From the NCBI GenBank assembly GCA_009914615.1, contig WNDX01000007.1, forward strand, positions 1 to 61,493: a DNA stretch of 61,493 bases, written 5' to 3'. Below are positions 10,301 to 16,561 of the stretch, piece after piece. A model generated the notes under the pieces. It did not search any database. It was not told the DNA's origin and saw only the letters and a program-made list of their open reading frames with translations. The stretch is from Herbaspirillum frisingense (GTDB lineage: Bacteria; Pseudomonadota; Gammaproteobacteria; Burkholderiales; Burkholderiaceae_D). Numbering within the stretch: position 1 is the stretch's first letter; each line of letters begins with the position of its first letter. A program made the position numbers and the translations under genes.

Positions 10301-11239
10301 CGATTCGGCGGCGATGTGGTGGTTCCCGTCGGCGGCGTCACGCTCTCCGATGGCACCACGTACCCGGCCGGCAAGACGCTCAACTACGCCATCACCGCCA
10401 GGAACGTCACGCTGCCGGCGGGGACGCTGCTGCCGGCCAGCTTCACGCTGGACGCGGCGCTGACGCTGCCCGCCGGCACCGTGCTGGCAGCCGACGTCCG
10501 CGCGCCTAACGGCACGGTATTGCTGGCGGCAGGTACCGTGGTGGGCGCCGCCGGACTGAGCCTGCCGGCCGGTGCGCAACTGCAGGCGGGCGCGCGCCTG
10601 CCGGTGGCGATGACCCTGGCCAGCCTGACATGGCCCAAGGGCGTGGCGCTGCCGGTGGACATGGTGCAGCTCGGCTCCCTGGCGTTGCCGGTCGGATCGC
10701 TGATTGCTTCCGGCACCAATGTGGTGCTGGCCTCTGGCGCCACGTCGGTCAATCTGCGTCCGGCCGATGCCAACGGTCGCCAGGCGAAGAACTGGGCGGT
10801 GGCGCCGATGCTGCCGGAAGGTTCGCAATCCTGGAGCATGAACCTGACGGCGGGCGCCGATACCGGCGCCGCCGACCCGCGCGCGCGCAATGCAATGCGT
10901 ACCGGCGACCTGGTGCTGGCCGATACGCACTACGCCGTGAAGGTCACCGGTGGCGGGCCGCTGGCCGTGCTCAACGAACGCGGCGTCGATGCCGTGATCG
11001 TCGCCGCCGGCGGCCTGCCTAGCGGCAAGACCCGGAACGACCTGATCGGCAAGACGATGGCCGAAATCATCAGCCTGTACTACGCCTCGTCCTGGGATGA
11101 CTTCGGTCTGCCCGATTTCTGGAATCCCGCGCGTGGCAACATCCAGCTCGGTCTGACCTTGCAAGGCGCCAACGCCGTGGTTGCGGCTGCGTCGGGGGCT
11201 GCCGAGCGGCTATACCAGCGTGAACCAGTTGGTCGGTAA
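1346..11239 (+). CDS. Filamentous haemagglutinin-family adhesin, N-terminal part (frameshifted)
   Basis: This is a giant TpsA-type secreted adhesin. ATG at 1346 is preferred over TTG at 1316 because AAGAGA lies at a good distance before it. The first 60 residues form a long signal peptide with an RR pair, a hydrophobic core and an AQA end. The TPS secretion domain (haemagglutination activity site) follows at about residues 165-285, with LNWETFNVGKN and QISGNGTVMIANRNGVVFAG as diagnostic motifs. The rest is glycine-rich beta-helix repeat with many DAAL/LDVSG-like strands. An LPAG-rich stretch is encoded at about 10380-10740. The frame ends after 3297 residues because of an extra G at 11194-11198; removing one G joins it to the next frame and gives 4425 residues. 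No TpsB transporter gene is in the window. The family call is firm; whether the break is real is uncertain. Confidence 0.85.
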   Translation: MPPLHAARYPSTLSSRPYVAQAFHTASPALAWQRRPVARAVAMLLAAGAAGSATPGAQAQQAFSSAWFASKGATQNSAAATGYLPNGTPAALLTNPSQQQQQANAQLQRSINNLSALARGIAAQQAAQEAARQAALANGAGVPDGLADGALKVDTNSLTRGWFNANAPTQSATDGKTTVSVQQTADKAILNWETFNVGKNTILSFAQNANWAVLNRINDPLMRPSQIQGQISGNGTVMIANRNGVVFAGSSQIDVRNLVAAAAKITDAQFRDKGLYVDTLGSAPTFTDAAGKVLVEAGAQIATRAPQSATQDGGYVLLLGTEVGNAGRITTPSGQTALAAGDSFIIRKGVGTDANLGASTAGNEVSPGRTTASGAVRNTGLIAASTGDITMTGHTVTQAGVALASTALSKRGTVHLSTRAGDAGGTVTLAADSVTGIVLEAGDATALDSQRSALLQRSGTGQGNQYTGAFDNLSTVADRKDLSRIEIVSGNTVEFQGGSMALATGGEIVVSAPKRTLVNNGATLDVSGAVGVKLTMESNNIAINVQGNEQRDAPINRDSKNLNNANLWIDRRSLVYVPAGTNGYASDRWYTAGGLLEVSGYLGTSGHTAGEWMAQGGTVTVTGGDLVTRAGSSINLSGGTLDVASGTIRQSWLKGSDGRLYEVNQAPGDLLYGGMYRGFEVAHARWGDKTTEYYYNPLIAPQSRLENGYTVGRDAGRLIVATNNAVLEGSIVSEAYQGPRQTRAPQADLDGYAQSHYATARRAQLVVGQYQPVYDSASGGLRRSLSAMLNSVTLGNAPAGLADGIALNDAIAADRQGSLVLDSAALGDARLGALRIASKKNIDVRNAVQLADGGEIVLFAPLVDVAADITAHGGAIRLGNVLRQINIGNGIVSDLGIDAPSGAVTGVNVRGGVRLDATGRFSDLRQAGSEQAAQAYVDGGTVSLRSSDSVSLAVGSVIDVSSGAAVQGNGSVAGGKGGSVQLGSGLTNTTATANPAAVLTVDGEIRAYGVKGGGKLDIEAASAIVIGGKAVPVDGVLEAGHASLAGLILKEDYLVRAGDILPVPYKALSYVAAPGTRLEGGALATNVWYTLADDWVLPAPSTVTSNAVRSDTGQSWVMYHYSTPGSQVIPRGTRVQIYSTDTGAFGDYIVPRNVFPNGMQLRTPMTVITPAGQVASVDFTISAGTKLAPGTRLLRTVQVGKSTSLPTDLFGAGFFSYSLRGYLGVAVPGGTAIDVTMPVWQPDLSTLAAGGDIRTAFRVALPALYQENATARKLTQRAGASVTLAAGVDNVGLDGALFIGEGAAVRVDPGQSIALSARTSLSVDGLLQARGGSITVLGARSPKAGIKGLEGGGGEGNATPDGNAIVLGAHAVLDASAESHVAVDALGRPYGVLTDGGSITIGGTLLESKARSIASDAFVVVREGAVVDASGASARLDVDGAGARNIPSAGGSIQLVSGRSIYLDGSLRARSGGVGAAGGSLIVGLEALNYESAARPADDVLVPRELMLIQNKSGGASDAGRQYGQAVLGVNQVRDGGFSSLALYSNGLVSFGGDLNLAMDKELRIYSGSLTPAAGIQRGINVSLAAPYVLLGGISDNGAAADTHVRPSFQGGVTTLGSSSALTVQGKLIDIKDAVTLGMNATQGRITVNRAGFDQLNVISEGDLRFAKGAGMLNFAKASAELYSHGDILLRAAQVYPATGASGIVRAGMLTADTFDPAGRLVIERFDPLAGDPQMPYSVFGSLVLGASNVEQRGVVRAPLGNVTLGIYYPAPQGSPATTLTLAAGSLTSVSAAGLVMPYGGTADGVNYVYLGSNVVFKGMGASGSLNLDANKITVAAGARLDLSGGGDLRGAGFISGRGGSTDARMNPLVQVSGKGFSLPGLVTNPVYAIVPGYASAYAPTDAGGAVDPRIGQRITIASNQIPGLAAGTYTLLPSNYALLPGAFRVEINGSALSPAAGLAVAMRNGSWSVGGVLGTANTGLADSVPRSIIVTPADTIRRYSQYNETNYAEFAIQQAALAATVRPVLPADAKPLNIFLATQSQSSLSFEGTADFTPERGGQGGVASIRIPGPSFAQGSIEILAAGAAPTPGFNGLSLHASDLNAIGASRLVIGGFLSSTYGTNVNRSNLSNFIDVAGNLASIVLRGGAILRAPDVFLITNNPNGGITIEAGAGINTIGAGKAPFDSREGYIYKPAAVSVLAASNGWLNMLAPQAEDAGTGAGAINIGACAGACSGATELYSEGTLLAATRRDFQLSDAVRYGTRNLVLAVGAVNAGSNAELAAAAARGALTPGLTLNQTVLDRLLRGDTAYGAPKLERLVLTAAESVNFFGDVNLSTIDAATGKSSLANLVLSTPAIYGYGNVGEIATISTGRLTWAGLAGASPAPIVGGRGTGAGQLAINADVIEFGYDASTQPSGLDNFGRIILGFSDVRIAAKDRITSNFKGALSVYQSQVAGANGPQYQGGNLTLQAPLITGAGGSVNSITAGGALQLTAPAGGRADPKTSTLETGAELKLSGSTVSIDTTVALPSGKLSVNADGDITLGSAALLDLAGREIRLFDVSRYSWGGDLSLQSKAGNVRQASGSLIDLSATNNNAGQLSAIALAGAVDLQGMLRGSASGRYDAGGTLVPYRAGSVDVRTLALGGGNLSADFAAFNGKLNDGGFLGERSFQLKQGDLVIGNELKAHQVNVSLDAGQLTLAGTIDASGEQVGSIRLSASNGLTLASGAVLDAHGTVLRVDSYGKIIDSPNRAIVQLDAGNGTLTLQGGSRIDLRHGTASNGNDGNNRGTLDLFAARVGNTGSTTDANAATFGDIAIDARGAIDVQGARSIALYGRQRYRDAAYGTDPAASGRPYQVIDQAYLDAKGAQATQFIDAALANSNLLNRKLAGLNNATYRQAFRLRPAIEIVSATPQGDLVVQGDLDLSGLRFNSLNPNTPKTGVYGSGEVGMLSLRAGGDLSIYGSVNDGFAPPPNTPDDGGWVLTAGVQRFGGDVVVPVGGVTLSDGTTYPAGKTLNYAITARNVTLPAGTLLPASFTLDAALTLPAGTVLAADVRAPNGTVLLAAGTVVGAAGLSLPAGAQLQAGARLPVAMTLASLTWPKGVALPVDMVQLGSLALPVGSLIASGTNVVLASGATSVNLRPADANGRQAKNWAVAPMLPEGSQSWSMNLTAGADTGAADPRARNAMRTGDLVLADTHYAVKVTGGGPLAVLNERGVDAVIVAAGGLPSGKTRNDLIGKTMAEIISLYYASSWDDFGLPDFWNPARGNIQLGLTLQGANAVVAAASGAAERLYQREPVGR

Positions 11240-11346
11240 GACCGAGAGCCAACTGGTGTCTCTGTATATGGCGGTTTCGTTCTCCGACTTCGGTTTCCAG
11301 CCGGATTTCTGGGAACTGGGCCAGGGCAATGGCGCGGTCATCAACG
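10989..11346 (+). repeat. Tandem duplication of a roughly 55-residue unit in the adhesin
   Basis: Two neighbouring protein segments match. The first copy, from about 10989, has GGLPSGKT, LIGKTMAEIISLYYAS, then DFGLPDFWNPARGN. The second, from about 11173, has GLPSGYT, LVGKTESQLVSLYMAV, then DFGFQPDFWELGQGN. The copies are similar but not identical, so this is an old duplication. The frameshifting G tract lies at the start of the second copy. Boundaries are approximate. Confidence 0.7.
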
Positions 11347-14300
11347 TACCGTTGACCGCCACGCCCAAGAGCCCTACCTTCAGCGTGGTGCGCACCGGCA
11401 CCGGCGACCTTAGCCTGGCGGCCGGCGGCAACTTCTCGATGCAGTCGCCGTATGGCGTCTATACCGCCGGTACCCAGCGCAGCCTCGGCAATGCATCGCT
11501 GGATGTCGCCTACAACCAGGCGCGCGGCCTGATCAACAATGGCACCGTGCTGGGTACCGAGCCCGGCACGGCCGCACCGGACTACGAGCGGCTGGTGAGC
11601 GGCGCCAACAGCATCTACCAAGCTTGGTATCCGGATGGCGGCGGCAATCTGAACGTGAACGTCGGTGGCGATCTGACCGGCGATGCCTGGACCACCAGCC
11701 GGGAGCTGGCGACGGCCAGCACCAGCGTCGGCAACTGGCTGTGGCGGCAGGGAACGGGCGTCACGCCCGGGGTGACGGATGTTCCGACCTCCTGGTGGAT
11801 CAATTTCGGTACCTATGCCTATGTGTCGGCGCCTTCCGGCAGTTCATATGCGTACTGGCCGACCGTCGCGGGTTTCACCGGCATGGGCACGCTGGGCGGA
11901 GGCAATGCCACCATTCAGGTGGGCGGCGACGCCGGAATGGTTACCCGACGTTCCACCTCCGACGTCAATATTGACAATAGTTCGCGCAGCCAGGGCATGG
12001 TGCTGGCCGTGGGGAGCACCGGCAGGGTGTTGCCCGATGGCAGTCTTGTGCTCACCGGCGGCGGCGATCTCGACGTGCGGGCCGGTGGCTGGAACAGCCA
12101 TCCGGAGGCGCGCCTGGGCAAGGCGGGCGTCGGCGCGACCGTACAGACTCATGAGTTGTATGGCGGCCTGGTCAATGTGCGCGGCGCCACCGCCATCGCC
12201 GCCGGCCAGATCGGGACGATGCAACTGGTGTATGCGATGGTGCAGGATGCCAGGGAAGTGCGCAGCGCGGATCCTTACGTGTCGAGCATGTCGCTGGCCA
12301 CGGGCGGCTTGATGCTGATGGCCGGCGATAGCGGCATGAATGTGTCCAGCCGCGGCGACCTGGTACTGGGCGGCACCGGCAATGCCGGCATGGTTGCCAC
12401 GCCCAACGGCATTGCGTATAGCTCGTCCGCGGCCAGTGGTGCAGCGGGCATAAGCTGGTTCAATCTGTGGACGGATCACACGATCCTGAAAACCTTCAGC
12501 GCCGGCGGTAATCTGGCCTTCGACACACGGGCCAGCGAAGGCAACGCCGACGTCAAAATAATTAACTGGGACTATACCAATAGCGGCGGCTGGTTCGTGT
12601 TGCCGGGCGAGGTCAGTGCGGTGGCCGGCGTGGGCAGCATCTACTATGGCAAGTCGGCCGCCTATCTCAATACCGCCGGCACCAGTAACCAGTGGGAGAC
12701 GGCGGGGCTGCTGGTGGCGCCGCAGGGCGGGCGCCGCATCGAAATGCTGGCGGGTGGTTCGCTGTATGGCGGCGGTTATGGAATCGCTGTCTCCGGCACG
12801 GACACGTCAACGATGGCCAGCATCTGGCATCCCGGCTTCGCGGGTTTCGATGCGACGGGCATGTCGCTGGTGAGCAATATCAGCATCGATGCATCCTATG
12901 CCGATCCGCATTTCTTCCCGCTGCTGGCGTTCTCCCGCAACAGCGTGGATGCCTCGGCCGGCGTGCTTTCCCGTGCGAGCGAACCGTCCCGCTTCTATGC
13001 AGCCAAGGGCGACATCGTCGGCTTGCAGACAGGCGCGAAACTCACTTTCAACGCGGGCATTCGTTTCAACCAGACGGATTATGTCGGGGCAGGGCCTGTT
13101 GCGATCAAGGCCGGACAGGATATCGTCTATTCCGGCACGCGAATCGATGATGACGCCCCGGCCATCTTCGGAATGGCCAGTGACGGCTCGTCGGCCTACG
13201 TGTCCGGCAATCTGCTGGTGCATGCGAACAGCAACGATGTCTCCGTGATGCAGGCCGGACGCGACATCCTCTATGCCAACTTCGAAGTGGCCGGCCCGGG
13301 TACGCTGGAGATATCGGCCGGCCGCAATATCCTGCAGAAAGAACGTTCATCGATCACCACCATCGGCCCGGTGGTGCGCGGCGACAACCGGCCCGGCGCC
13401 GGCGTGGTGGTGCAGGCCGGAATGAAGGACGTCACGACCAGTTATTCCGGCTTGCTGGCGCGCTACCTGAACCCGGCCAACCTGGCGCAAGGCGGCATGC
13501 CGCTGGCCGACCAGCCGGGCAAGGTGGTCAAGACCTATGGCGCCGAGCTGGCGGCATGGCTGGCCGAGCGCTTCGGTTTCAGCGGCACGGCGCAGGAGGC
13601 CTTGGCTTACTTCAACGCGCTGGCGCCGGAGCAGCAGCGCATCTTCGCGCGCCAGGTCTACTTCGCCGAGCTGCGCGCCGGCGGGCGCGAGTACAACGAT
13701 GCAAACAGCCCGCGTTACGGCAGTTACCTGCGCGGCCGCAATGCCATCGCGGTGATGTTCCCGGCCACCGGCTATCAGGGCGACCTGCTGATGTATGGGG
13801 CATCGGGCATCCATACCGACGTGGGCGGCGACATCCAGGTGCTCACACCGGGCGGCGCCCAGACGTATGGCGTGGAAGGCGCGGCGCCGCCGTCCACGGC
13901 CGGCCTGATCACGCGCGGCCAGGGCGACATCTCGCTGTATTCGCTGGAGAGCATCTTGCTGGGGCAAAGCCGCATCATGACCACCTTCGGCGGCGGCATC
14001 ACGGCCTGGTCGGCGCAGGGCGACATCAACGCCGGGCGCGGCGCCAAGACCACCGTGGTCTATACGCCGCCGCGGCGCGTGTACGACAACGTCGGCGACG
14101 TGACGAGGTCGCCACAGGTGCCGTCCACCGGCGCGGGCATCGCGACGCTGGCGCCGATCGCGGAGGTGCCGCCGGGCGACGTCGATCTGATCGCGCCGTT
14201 GGGGACCATCGATGCGGGCGAGGCGGGCATCCGGGTCTCGGGCAACGTCAACGTGGCGGCGCTGCAGGTCGTCAACGCGGCCAACATCCAGGTGCAGGGC

Positions 14301-14624
14301 AAGTCCACCGGTCTGCCGGTGATCGCGGCGGTGAACATCGGCGCGCTGACCAATGCCAGCGCGGCGGCTAGTTCGGCGGCGATGGCGGCGCAGGATGCGG
14401 TGTCGCGCGAGCGTGCCGCGGCCAGGCAGAACCTGCCGTCGGTGTTCACGGTGCGGGTGCTGGGCTTCGGAGGCGACGGTGCGGCGGCGCCGGAGAGCCG
14501 CCCGGCGCCGGCCGGGGCCGGCTATGACAGCGGCAGCGCGATCCAGGTGCTGGGCCAGGGTAATTTGAACGCGGTCCAGCGCAATCGCCTGACCGATACC
14601 GAGCGACGCAACCTGAACCGCTGA
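11181..14624 (+). CDS. Filamentous haemagglutinin-family adhesin, C-terminal part (frameshifted)
   Basis: This 1147-codon frame continues the adhesin in the +1 frame. It cannot be an independent gene as it stands: its nominal start (TTG at 11181) lies inside the upstream frame, there is no ribosome-binding site, and the sequence begins in mid-repeat (GLPSGYTSVNQLVGKTE). It carries the C-terminal region that I recognise as the DUF3739-type domain of FHA-family outer-membrane proteins (about residues 300-950, with EVRSADPYVSSMSLATGG). The tail is rich in alanine and arginine and ends at 14624. If the frameshift is genuine, the secreted protein lacks this domain. If it is a sequencing error, this is the last quarter of one 4425-residue protein. 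Confidence 0.8.
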   Translation: MRLRRGLPSGYTSVNQLVGKTESQLVSLYMAVSFSDFGFQPDFWELGQGNGAVINVPLTATPKSPTFSVVRTGTGDLSLAAGGNFSMQSPYGVYTAGTQRSLGNASLDVAYNQARGLINNGTVLGTEPGTAAPDYERLVSGANSIYQAWYPDGGGNLNVNVGGDLTGDAWTTSRELATASTSVGNWLWRQGTGVTPGVTDVPTSWWINFGTYAYVSAPSGSSYAYWPTVAGFTGMGTLGGGNATIQVGGDAGMVTRRSTSDVNIDNSSRSQGMVLAVGSTGRVLPDGSLVLTGGGDLDVRAGGWNSHPEARLGKAGVGATVQTHELYGGLVNVRGATAIAAGQIGTMQLVYAMVQDAREVRSADPYVSSMSLATGGLMLMAGDSGMNVSSRGDLVLGGTGNAGMVATPNGIAYSSSAASGAAGISWFNLWTDHTILKTFSAGGNLAFDTRASEGNADVKIINWDYTNSGGWFVLPGEVSAVAGVGSIYYGKSAAYLNTAGTSNQWETAGLLVAPQGGRRIEMLAGGSLYGGGYGIAVSGTDTSTMASIWHPGFAGFDATGMSLVSNISIDASYADPHFFPLLAFSRNSVDASAGVLSRASEPSRFYAAKGDIVGLQTGAKLTFNAGIRFNQTDYVGAGPVAIKAGQDIVYSGTRIDDDAPAIFGMASDGSSAYVSGNLLVHANSNDVSVMQAGRDILYANFEVAGPGTLEISAGRNILQKERSSITTIGPVVRGDNRPGAGVVVQAGMKDVTTSYSGLLARYLNPANLAQGGMPLADQPGKVVKTYGAELAAWLAERFGFSGTAQEALAYFNALAPEQQRIFARQVYFAELRAGGREYNDANSPRYGSYLRGRNAIAVMFPATGYQGDLLMYGASGIHTDVGGDIQVLTPGGAQTYGVEGAAPPSTAGLITRGQGDISLYSLESILLGQSRIMTTFGGGITAWSAQGDINAGRGAKTTVVYTPPRRVYDNVGDVTRSPQVPSTGAGIATLAPIAEVPPGDVDLIAPLGTIDAGEAGIRVSGNVNVAALQVVNAANIQVQGKSTGLPVIAAVNIGALTNASAAASSAAMAAQDAVSRERAAARQNLPSVFTVRVLGFGGDGAAAPESRPAPAGAGYDSGSAIQVLGQGNLNAVQRNRLTDTERRNLNR

Positions 14625-14638
14625 CGGGCCCGGCGCGT

Positions 14639-14673
14639 GGGCGCATGGGCGGAAAAGCGCCGTCCATGCGCCC
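14639..14673 (+). terminator. Strong hairpin after the adhesin gene, possible terminator
   Basis: Arms GGGCGCATGG (14639-14648) and CCATGCGCCC (14664-14673) are perfect complements, and an inner GGCG/CGCC pair extends the stem. It lies 15 bases after the adhesin stop. No T-run follows directly, so an intrinsic terminator is likely but not certain. Confidence 0.45.
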
Positions 14674-14765
14674 GCGGCGGGGAATTGACTAAAAAATTGT
14701 CATTTTCGAGTCATCCATTACGTCTATGCTGTATGCCTGTCACGGCGCGGACCGACTGGATAACG

Positions 14766-16217
14766 ATGAAAATAATTTCGCAATCGATTCTTGCATCTTT
14801 TGCAATCGGGCATCCCGCCATGCGCGGCGTCCTGGCGGCAGGCGGCTTGTCCGCCTGCCTGGCGGCCCATCCGGCCCATGCCCAGACGGCCGCGCCCGAT
14901 GCGGCGCAGGCGGCGCGCCCGCCGGTGACGGTGGTGCGTTCGGAGCCGGACTTCACCCGCCTGGTCAAGGCTAACGGCAATACCGTGGTCAACATCGGCG
15001 TGGCGCGCGAAGCATTGCAGCGCCGCCAGAACGGCGCCTTGCCGCAGGATCGCGTCGATGACGGTACGCTGGGTTCGGGCTTCATCGTCGGCGCCGACGG
15101 TTATATCCTGACCAATGCCCACGTGGTCGCGCGCGGCAGCGCCATCAGCGTCAAGCTGAGCGACCGCCGCGAATTCAAGGCGCGCCTCTTGGGCATCGAT
15201 TCCATTTCCGACGTGGCCCTGCTGAAGATCGACGCCACCGGTCTGCCGGTGATCCGCATCGGCGATCCGGCGCGCATCGAGGTCGGCGAGTGGGTGCTGG
15301 CCATCGGCGCGCCTTACGGTTTCAGCAATTCGGTGACCGCGGGCATCGTCAGCGCCAAGGGGCGTACCTTGCCGGGCGCGGATTACATGCCCTTCCTGCA
15401 GACCGACGTGCCGATCAATCCGGGCAACTCGGGCGGGCCGCTGTTCAACATGCGCGGCGAGGTGATCGGCATCAATTCGCGTATCTACAGCAACAGCGGC
15501 GGTTATCAGGGACTGTCGTTCGCCATTCCCATCGACGTCGCCATGCGCATCAAGGAGCAGTTGCAGGCCAAGGGCTATGTGACGCGCGGGCGCATCGGCG
15601 TGGTGGTGCAAGAGGTGAGCCAGGCGCTGGCGCAATCCTTCGGCTTGCCCAAGCCGGTCGGGGCGCTGGTCAGTGATGTCGCGCCCTACGGCGCCGCGGC
15701 CCGGGCCGGGCTGCAGCCGGGCGACGTGATTCTGAAGGTGGATCGCCGCGAGGTGGTGCAGTCGGCCGATGCGCTCGGTTATGTGGCCGAGCGTACGCCG
15801 GGCGAGCGGGTGACGGTCCAGATCTGGCGCAGCCGCGCGCTGCAGACGCTGGACATGTCGGTCGATGCCTCCGAGACCGCGGCGTCGGCGGCGCCGCAGC
15901 AGGCGCAGCCCGAGATTCCGTTGGGCATGACGGTGCGTCCGCTGCAACCGGAGGAGCGCGCGCTGTTCAAGGTGGACGGCGGGCTGCTGGTGGAGCGCGT
16001 CAATCTCACGGCGTCGCGCACCGGCGTGAAAGTGGGCGACGTCATCCTGGCGCTGAACGGGCAGAGCGTGTCCACCATCGAGGGCTTGCTGGAGGTGATC
16101 CGCCAGACCGGCGGCAGTTCGGCGCTGCTGGTACAGCGCGGGATGACGCGGTTGTTTGTGCCGCTGGAGCTGCCCAAGCCCGCGCGCGAGGAGCCCAGGA
16201 GCGAGCTCGATCCCTGA
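14766..16217 (+). CDS. Periplasmic DegP/HtrA-family serine protease
   Basis: The protein has 483 residues from ATG 14766, chosen because it begins a clean signal peptide (about 35 residues ending in AHA before QT). A trypsin-like S1C protease domain follows with an intact catalytic triad: His119 in TNAHVV, Asp149 in SDVALLKI and Ser222 in GNSGGPL. Two PDZ domains follow (about residues 285-375 and 390-475). This is the usual DegP/DegQ/MucD layout: degradation and chaperoning of misfolded envelope proteins. It sits 141 bases after the adhesin on the same strand. In Bordetella a DegP-type protein assists periplasmic transit of filamentous haemagglutinin, so a dedicated role for this protease is plausible but inferred. 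No clear ribosome-binding site precedes the chosen start; the upstream in-frame ATG at 14733 would add 11 residues before the signal peptide. Confidence 0.88.
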   Translation: MKIISQSILASFAIGHPAMRGVLAAGGLSACLAAHPAHAQTAAPDAAQAARPPVTVVRSEPDFTRLVKANGNTVVNIGVAREALQRRQNGALPQDRVDDGTLGSGFIVGADGYILTNAHVVARGSAISVKLSDRREFKARLLGIDSISDVALLKIDATGLPVIRIGDPARIEVGEWVLAIGAPYGFSNSVTAGIVSAKGRTLPGADYMPFLQTDVPINPGNSGGPLFNMRGEVIGINSRIYSNSGGYQGLSFAIPIDVAMRIKEQLQAKGYVTRGRIGVVVQEVSQALAQSFGLPKPVGALVSDVAPYGAAARAGLQPGDVILKVDRREVVQSADALGYVAERTPGERVTVQIWRSRALQTLDMSVDASETAASAAPQQAQPEIPLGMTVRPLQPEERALFKVDGGLLVERVNLTASRTGVKVGDVILALNGQSVSTIEGLLEVIRQTGGSSALLVQRGMTRLFVPLELPKPAREEPRSELDP

Positions 16218-16247
16218 GGCTGGCGCATGCCGTCCGAGGGCGCGGCG

Positions 16248-16315
16248 CATATGTCAATTGCAACAAGGCGCGTACTTTTCTGCAACAGGCCCGAAGCCTG
16301 GCGCGGGCACGATGT
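16248..16315 (+). promoter_or_regulatory. Upstream element shared with the second small-peptide gene
   Basis: This stretch begins CATATGTCAATTG and ends CACGATGT. A matching stretch occurs at 56332-56398 upstream of another small secreted-peptide gene. CAATTG to CACGATGT is spaced 53 bases start to start here and 52 there, with partial identity between them (AACAxGGCG in both). It lies 73 bases before the ATG at 16389. It is probably a promoter or regulator-binding region; which sigma factor or regulator uses it is unknown. Confidence 0.45.
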
Positions 16316-16388
16316 CTTCCAGGCCGATCCCGGCGCTGCATCCGGCGGCGTCGGGCAAGCGGCCCCGACATCGACCCAAGGAGAACAG

Positions 16389-16499
16389 ATGCGCGCCTTC
16401 CTCATCGCCGCCCTGACGCTGACCACCGTCAGCGCCTACGCCACCGACATCGACGCCATGACGGCAATGCCTTCCCTCTCCTGGTTCAATTGGCTTTGA
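16389..16499 (+). CDS. Small secreted peptide, 36 residues
   Basis: I do not recognise a family. The ATG at 16389 is preceded by a near-perfect ribosome-binding site, AAGGAGA at 16379-16385. The peptide starts MRAFLIAALTLT and has a signal-peptide shape with a likely cut after AYA. That leaves a mature piece of about 18 residues ending in the aromatic SLSWFNWL. A second peptide at 56448-56624 has the same organisation (MRNIIVLALLAV, cut after CHA, then an acidic start and a Trp) and a similar upstream element. The two may belong to one family of short exported peptides. The good ribosome-binding site and signal peptide make this a real gene; its role is unknown. Confidence 0.6.
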   Translation: MRAFLIAALTLTTVSAYATDIDAMTAMPSLSWFNWL

Positions 16500-16561
16500 T
16501 TCGCTGGCGCCGATGCGGCGCCCGGCGAATGCAACGGCGCGGTCTTCCTTTCCCGGATTCT

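Noticed and set aside
10400-10740. LPAGT-like motifs read as sortase signals
   Set aside because: They are multiple, internal and in a Gram-negative adhesin, with no C-terminal hydrophobic anchor or sortase gene.
2705-11164. Very long minus-strand open frames opposite the adhesin (for example 4295-6601 and 9632-11164)
   Set aside because: They are antisense to a repetitive GC-rich gene, are rich in Arg, His, Gln and Gly, have no family motifs and no ribosome-binding sites.
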